A DNA stretch of 18,977 bases from Lachnospiraceae bacterium UBA7205 (GTDB taxonomy: Bacteria > Bacillota > Clostridia > Lachnospirales > Lachnospiraceae). Location of the stretch: NCBI GenBank assembly GCA_002490665.1, contig DKUL01000006.1:1-18977 (forward strand), written 5' to 3'. Positions 15,210 to 18,977 of this stretch are shown here, piece after piece. The notes under the pieces are model-generated. The model did not search any database and was not told where the DNA came from. It was given only the letters and a program-made list of their open reading frames with translations. Every line of letters starts with the position of its first letter. The first letter of the stretch is position 1. The position numbers and the translations under genes are program-made.

Positions 15210-15620
15210 CTACCTGCAATGCCTGCCGCGTCCATGGCGTCTGCCCTGACCGCAGCCATATCCCCTGCCACAGTAATTTCGGGACGCATAGTTGTCACAG
15301 ATTCCGTCTCCGTCCGCGTCCACAAACTGGCACGATGCGCCACAGTAGCCGCAGTTTCCTGATACATAATTATCACAGATTCCGTCTCCGTCCGCGTCCA
15401 CAAACTGGTATGGTGCACCACAGTAGCCGCAGCCTGCCAAAGCATAGTTATCACAGATTCCGTCTCCGTCCGCGTCCACAAACTCACAGGATGCACCACA
15501 GTAAGCACATCCCCCATTGCTGGCATCATAAACCTGCACCTGCTCTGCGGCAAGCGCAGTCATACTGCCCAGGGAAAGCACTACCGCCATTGCCGCAACA
15601 CCTGTCATGAATTTTCTCAT
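15210..15620 (-). CDS. Secreted small protein with three calcium-loop/cysteine repeats
   Basis: A 136-residue exported protein. MRKFMTGVAAMAVVLSLGSM leads a Sec signal peptide with likely cleavage after TALAA (residue 25). The mature part has three tandem 26-residue units (start residues 38, 64 and 90). Each is CxYCGAxxxFVDADGDGICDNY: a CxxC-like pair followed by the acidic DADGDGICD loop, the calcium-binding pattern also seen in thrombospondin type-3 and dockerin-like EF loops. The tail is Gly/Arg/His/Cys-rich (GRGYGCGQGRRHGRGRHC). AGGAGG 7 nt before the ATG at 15620 fixes the start; a longer frame upstream has no support. Likely acts outside the membrane, binding Ca2+ or another metal and perhaps forming disulfides. 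Similar cysteine/DxDGDG proteins occur in Lachnospiraceae without assigned function (recollection). Confidence 0.85.
   Translation of the reverse strand: MRKFMTGVAAMAVVLSLGSMTALAAEQVQVYDASNGGCAYCGASCEFVDADGDGICDNYALAGCGYCGAPYQFVDADGDGICDNYVSGNCGYCGASCQFVDADGDGICDNYASRNYCGRGYGCGQGRRHGRGRHCR
15288..15509 (-). repeat. Three 78-bp tandem repeats inside the secreted-protein gene
   Basis: Three in-frame DNA copies with a period of exactly 78 bp; the core TCACAGATTCCGTCTCCGTC starts at 15295, 15373 and 15451 on the plus strand. The calcium-loop part is near identical at DNA level while the linkers vary, which suggests recent expansion or ongoing gene conversion and possible copy-number variation between strains. 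Confidence 0.9.
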
Positions 15621-15720
15621 ATCTGATCCTCCTAATCTTAATATTGACCGAATAACCACATCCCGGTTTTCACTAATAATACGGACGGAAAGCCAAAATC
15701 CTTTCACATCCCCCAAAAAA

Positions 15721-17766
15721 TTATTCCAACAGCCCATGTTTTTTCAGCCTTGCCCTGATTGCGCCGTTTGTCCTGCCATGTTCCTTGGCAATCTCGGATA
15801 TTTTCATGCCGGACTGAAATTCATTGACAAGGCTGTCATCTTCTTCGTCCGTCCATGAGGCGCCAGCATTCTGTTTCCCGTTTTTCGTATCAGGGATATC
15901 CTCATCGGCTTTTGTGCTGATAACCGCATCAGGATTGTCAGCGGTAAACGCCACAATCGCATCCATGAAACGCTGCCCATATTTCTGGAACTTATTTTCC
16001 CCAACGCCTGAAACCGCAAGCATTCCCGCCCTGTCGACTGGCACTTTCGCGCACATGTCAACAAGCGTCTTATCGCTGAAAATGATATAGGGCGGCATTG
16101 CCTCCTCCTTCGCAATCTCAAGGCGCAGCTGGCGTAGCTTTTCAAACAGGTCAAAACCAGCGCTTGTAAGCACATCCGTACTGCGCGCCTTTCGTTCTCT
16201 TGCACTGGCTGTCTCCTCTTTTTCCACAAATTTTCTGATGATGACACGCGCATTGCCATCCCTGAGCCGCGTGATATCGCCTATCTTGAGAACACTGTAT
16301 TCATCGGCAGTCTGGATGACATAGCCCTCTGTCAGCATCTCGTTTATCAGCAGCCGGAGGTCTTTCTCCTTTTTGTCGGACAGAACGCCGTAGGACTTGT
16401 AAGAGGATGCGCCGATTTCCTTTAATCTGGCGCGGTTCGCCCCCAGCAGGATTCCCATCACGATATTCTGCCCATACCTTCCTTTCGTCTCCGCGATACA
16501 GTTAATCACCCACTTTGCCTCCGCGGTCATGTCCTCCTGTGTATACTCACGGTGGCAGTTGCCGCAGTTCTCGCAGGGTGCGCCTGTCTTTTCCCCGAAA
16601 TATTCAAGAATATAGTTTCGCAGGCAGGACGTAATTCTGCAATAGCCTTCCATCGACTGGAGCCGCTGGGCATCCCTCTGCTTTATCAGCTCGATATCCT
16701 CCGCACTGACGCCCTCAAACTCTTTCCTTTCCAGCAGGAACTTATTTGTCCGGATATCCTGCGGCGAAAACAGGAGAATACACTGTGCGTTTTCCCCATC
16801 ACGCCCTGCGCGTCCCGCCTCCTGATAATAATTTTCCATGCTCTGCGGCATGTTGTAGTGAATCACGAACCGGACATTGGACTTGTCGATTCCCATGCCA
16901 AACGCGTTGGTGGCGACAATGACCGATGCCCTGTCATAGATAAAATCCTCCTGGTTCTTCTTGCGCACTGCGTTGTCAAGCCCGGCGTGGTAGCTTGTCA
17001 CCGCGACACCATTCCGGGACAACAGTTCACACACGGCATCCACGTTTTTTCTTGTCGCACAGTACACGACACCGCTCTCGTTCGGATGCGCGTCTATGTA
17101 GTCGAGTATGAATTTATCTTTGTTTTTTCCGGAAATCTGTTCCACGCGGTAATACAGGTTTTCGCGGTCAAATCCTGTCACGACGATATTCGGGTTGTTC
17201 AGTTGCAAAATGCACTCGATATCTGCCTTCACTTCCCTTGTTGCTGTCGCCGTAAACGCACTGATTACTGGTCTTTGGGGCAGCTGCCCGATGAAGTCGA
17301 CAATTTTCAGGTAACTCGGTCTGAAATCCTGTCCCCACTGTGATATGCAGTGCGCCTCGTCAACCGTGACCATGGAAATTTCCGCATTCCGTGCAAACTG
17401 AATAAAGCCGGTGCTTTCAAGCCGCTCCGGCGCAACATAAATAATCTTATAGGTTCCATTCATTGCAAGCCCGAGCGCTTTGGCGATCTGCGTTTCCGTC
17501 AGGGACGAGTTGATGAATGCCGCATGAACCCCCGCCTCGTTCAGTGCCTTGACCTGATCCTGCATCAGTGATATCAGCGGCGATATTACCAGTGTGATAC
17601 CGGAAAGAAGCAGCGCCGGCACCTGGTAGCACAGCGATTTTCCGGCACCTGTCGGCATAATTGCCAGTGCATCCCTTCCATTTAGTATGGACTGAATGAT
17701 TTCTTCCTGCCCATCCCGAAAAGAATCGTATCCAAAATATGTCTTCAGTATCTCTGATGCATTCAT
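15721..17766 (-). CDS. recQ: ATP-dependent DNA helicase RecQ
   Basis: A 681-residue 3'-5' DNA helicase for recombination and repair. Domains in order: helicase core with Walker A PTGAGKS (38-44), DEAH box (136-139), SAFTATAT (169-176) and motif VI QEAGRAGRDG (315-324). Next comes the RQC region with the zinc ligands Cys381, Cys398, Cys401 and Cys404 and a winged helix. An HRDC domain spans about 535-607. After an acidic linker there is a short C-terminal module, WTDEEDDSLVNEFQSG and ISEIAKEHGRTNGAIRARLK (about 638-678), which looks like a helix-turn-helix/Myb-like DNA-binding motif. GGGAG 7 nt upstream of the ATG sets the start. Neighbours offer no functional link; it is probably monocistronic or leads into the secreted-protein gene 100 bp downstream. 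Confidence 0.95.
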   Translation of the reverse strand: MNASEILKTYFGYDSFRDGQEEIIQSILNGRDALAIMPTGAGKSLCYQVPALLLSGITLVISPLISLMQDQVKALNEAGVHAAFINSSLTETQIAKALGLAMNGTYKIIYVAPERLESTGFIQFARNAEISMVTVDEAHCISQWGQDFRPSYLKIVDFIGQLPQRPVISAFTATATREVKADIECILQLNNPNIVVTGFDRENLYYRVEQISGKNKDKFILDYIDAHPNESGVVYCATRKNVDAVCELLSRNGVAVTSYHAGLDNAVRKKNQEDFIYDRASVIVATNAFGMGIDKSNVRFVIHYNMPQSMENYYQEAGRAGRDGENAQCILLFSPQDIRTNKFLLERKEFEGVSAEDIELIKQRDAQRLQSMEGYCRITSCLRNYILEYFGEKTGAPCENCGNCHREYTQEDMTAEAKWVINCIAETKGRYGQNIVMGILLGANRARLKEIGASSYKSYGVLSDKKEKDLRLLINEMLTEGYVIQTADEYSVLKIGDITRLRDGNARVIIRKFVEKEETASARERKARSTDVLTSAGFDLFEKLRQLRLEIAKEEAMPPYIIFSDKTLVDMCAKVPVDRAGMLAVSGVGENKFQKYGQRFMDAIVAFTADNPDAVISTKADEDIPDTKNGKQNAGASWTDEEDDSLVNEFQSGMKISEIAKEHGRTNGAIRARLKKHGLLE

Positions 17767-17811
17767 GCGTTTACTCCCTTTTTTCCCATTATCTGATATC
17801 CTCTTTGAACA

Positions 17812-17839
17812 ATAATATCTTATACGTTTTTTCTGTCAG
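17812..17839 (-). promoter_or_regulatory. Candidate recQ promoter
   Basis: On the minus strand CTGACA (17834-17839) and TATTAT (17812-17817) are 16 bp apart, about 45 bp before the recQ start. The -35 lies within the last codons of the Fic remnant. Each hexamer has one mismatch to consensus. Confidence 0.42.
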
Positions 17840-18272
17840 CCTTTACATAATAGGTGCTTCTTCCACTTCCATACCGAATAATACTTCCTTCATCCACCAG
17901 TTTCTTTAATGCCGCCAGAACTGATGATCTTCCTATGCTTGGACAGTGTGCAACAACTTCTACACCTGTAAATTTCTCGACATTTTCTTCTGTATATTTT
18001 TTTACAATATCATAGGCATTACTGGTACCTCCATTTCCCGCCATGATTCCTACACGTTCCTCAAATCTGGTATAACAAGCCAATATGACCGTTAGCATAT
18101 AACGTATAAATGGTGTTGGATCGTTTTTTTCCTCATGCCACCCTATATCTGAAGTTTCAAGGACATCATAATACCTGTCTTTTGTTTTCTCAATTTGCCT
18201 CTCAATACTTATATATTTACCAACACTATACCCATTCTTATATAAAAGAAGCAGCGTAAGCAACCGGCTCAT
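17820..18272 (-). pseudogene. C-terminal remnant of a Fic-family protein
   Basis: A 150-codon frame beginning MSRLLTLLLLYKNGYSVGKY, followed by ISIERQIEKTKDRYYDVLE, a helical segment, and a C-terminal winged-helix (SIGRSSVLAALKKLVDEGSI, then YYVKADRK). In intact Fic AMP-transferases, RMSRLLTLLLL follows directly on the catalytic HPFxDGNGR. Here the codons before the Met read FFSKKTY, so the catalytic motif, the inhibitory/anti-toxin region and the whole N-terminal half are missing. The junction falls exactly at the Met, pointing to a deletion or insertion breakpoint rather than gradual decay. No Shine-Dalgarno precedes the Met. It may be untranslated, or at most give a non-catalytic winged-helix fragment. 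Base composition is more AT-rich than recQ. Confidence 0.82.
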
Positions 18273-18635
18273 ATAAGTCTTTTTGGACGAAAAAAATTAC
18301 ATTTTTTAAACAAACAGGCAAAACTCCTAACTATCACGAAAACTCTGCGCAGTTTCCATGTTTGTATTATATCGCCATCCTCCAACAGCTTTTTCAGCCA
18401 ATCTGCTACCCTTTTCCACAAAAATCAACAATATCCTACTCCTTTTTACCTTTCCGCTTTATACTATCACGGAAACCCCCGACTTTTGCCTGTTAGTACG
18501 ATTTTATCTCCTATCGCAACCTTATCAGCGGCGTGCAAAAACACGAAAAAATGGGGTTCGCCAGCCATTCCAGTGACCCCCACCCAAACTCGGATTCGAC
18601 AAAATCCCCTTGCTTTTCAGTGCGGCAAAATCATA
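18273..18635. other. Gene-free interval with direct and inverted repeats
   Basis: I find no credible coding region in these 363 bp; the one plus-strand frame (18358-18576) has no ribosome site or recognisable content. The interval contains an inverted pair AACAGGCAAAA (18313-18323) and TTTTGCCTGTT (18484-18494). It also has a direct pair ACTATCACG(A/G)AAAC (18330-18343 and 18463-18476, one mismatch) nested near the inverted arms. Together they bound a roughly 180-bp segment that starts about 40 bp from the Fic breakpoint, so it may be a degenerate small mobile element or recombination footprint. No target-site duplication was recognised. Confidence 0.5.
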
Positions 18636-18977
18636 TCAGAGCAGCCTTAAAAGCTGTACCAGCTCATGCGGCTCGTCCGTAACTGGTGCGGTCTGCCTTG
18701 TATCAAATTGCGAAAAACGGTTGTTCCGATAGAAAGATAACAGCTTTTGCTTATTTTCAGCTTCTAAAAATGTCACTACGCCTCCGCCCAGATACTGTAT
18801 CTCTTTAATTTTGTTCCATGCCAGTACGAGTAACTCTTCGCCGGTTATTTTTTTGTCTGCACTATTGGTGAAATTTTTGCCAAGTTGGGCAATAAGGTAT
18901 GCAGACATGGTATAAGTATCTGATTTTTCATCCCATTCACTGACACGCAGCAGCTTTTTCTTTACGGTATTGCTTAC
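18636..18977 (-). CDS. GNAT-family N-acetyltransferase-like protein (5' end outside the window)
   Basis: The visible 113 codons run unbroken to the window edge, so the beginning is missing. The edge-proximal part reads VSNTVKKKLLRVSEWDEKSD, then TYTMSAYLIAQLGKNF; the internal Met at 18908 should not be taken as the start. LIAQLGKNF followed by ELLVLAWNKIKEIQYLGGGV corresponds to the acetyl-CoA-binding beta4/alpha3 region of GNAT folds, and LEAENKQKLLSFYRNNRFSQF is the typical C-terminal 'N...Y...GF' region. It ends PHELVQLLRLL. Homologues of this pattern are frequent in Lachnospiraceae mobile regions, and some related GNATs are toxin components, but no antitoxin partner is visible here. The substrate cannot be inferred. 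Confidence 0.75.
   Translation of the reverse strand, partial: VSNTVKKKLLRVSEWDEKSDTYTMSAYLIAQLGKNFTNSADKKITGEELLVLAWNKIKEIQYLGGGVVTFLEAENKQKLLSFYRNNRFSQFDTRQTAPVTDEPHELVQLLRLL

Noticed and set aside
15288..15509. Regularly spaced 78-bp repeats, considered as a CRISPR-like array
   Set aside because: The repeats are in frame within a signal-peptide protein and encode calcium-loop units; the variable parts are not unique spacers.
15621..15737. 39-residue N-terminal extension of the secreted repeat protein
   Set aside because: It would bury the signal peptide; the ATG at 15620 has a perfect AGGAGG.
16552..17343. 263-codon plus-strand open frame opposite recQ
   Set aside because: Lies entirely antisense to the conserved helicase core; no family resemblance and no start signal.
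18358..18576. 72-codon plus-strand frame in the gap between Fic and GNAT remnants
   Set aside because: No Shine-Dalgarno, no recognisable motif, and it spans the inverted/direct repeat region.

Overview
The window looks like chromosomal DNA of a low-to-mid G+C Clostridia, most probably Lachnospiraceae. This rests on strong Firmicutes-type ribosome binding sites, SigA-like promoters, and family flavour: a B. subtilis yceCDEGH-like Ter cluster, a DxDGDG/Cys repeat protein, and AAA-ATPase-like, Fic and GNAT remnants typical of gut clostridia. No rRNA, tRNA or CRISPR array is visible. Genus-level assignment is not supported.

Positions 1-13,200 hold a Ter (tellurite/toxic anion, general stress) island. 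On the minus strand, one strong promoter at about 8,382-8,410 precedes a tight gene row: yceG-like protein, TelA, three TerD paralogues and a PMCA-type Ca2+ P-type ATPase, closed by a terminator at 27-68. Upstream on the same strand is a trypsin-like serine protease whose N-terminal half resembles YceG. Divergent from it is an HpcH/HpaI-type TIM-barrel lyase (plus strand). This meets, tail to tail and sharing stop-codon bases, a two-gene minus-strand unit encoding an ATP-grasp enzyme and a StiP/PELOTA phosphoribosyltransferase-like protein. The last three genes are members of the 'biosynthetic module' that comparative genomics links to Ter systems and that is predicted to make a nucleoside-like metabolite. 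The second (TRSP) phosphoribosyltransferase, the HAD phosphatase, TerC and TerB often found with such loci are not in the window.

Positions 13,200-13,840 are a scar-like interval: the first 40 codons of an AAA-ATPase-like gene, cut off at a strong bidirectional hairpin, and a small self-contained gene of unknown function with its own promoter and terminator.

Positions 13,840-17,770 are ordinary chromosome, all minus strand: a MATE efflux pump, a small secreted protein with three calcium-loop/cysteine repeats, and RecQ helicase.

Positions 17,820-18,977 are degenerate and more AT-rich: a Fic-family C-terminal remnant lacking the catalytic motif, a 360-bp gene-free stretch with direct and inverted repeats, and the C-terminal part of a GNAT acetyltransferase running off the window.

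The likely functional logic is inference. TerD proteins bind Ca2+, the ATPase exports it, TelA and YceG form the membrane-associated anion/stress complex, the protease may act on or be scaffolded by the YceG-like fold, and the lyase, ATP-grasp and StiP enzymes make or modify a small molecule.
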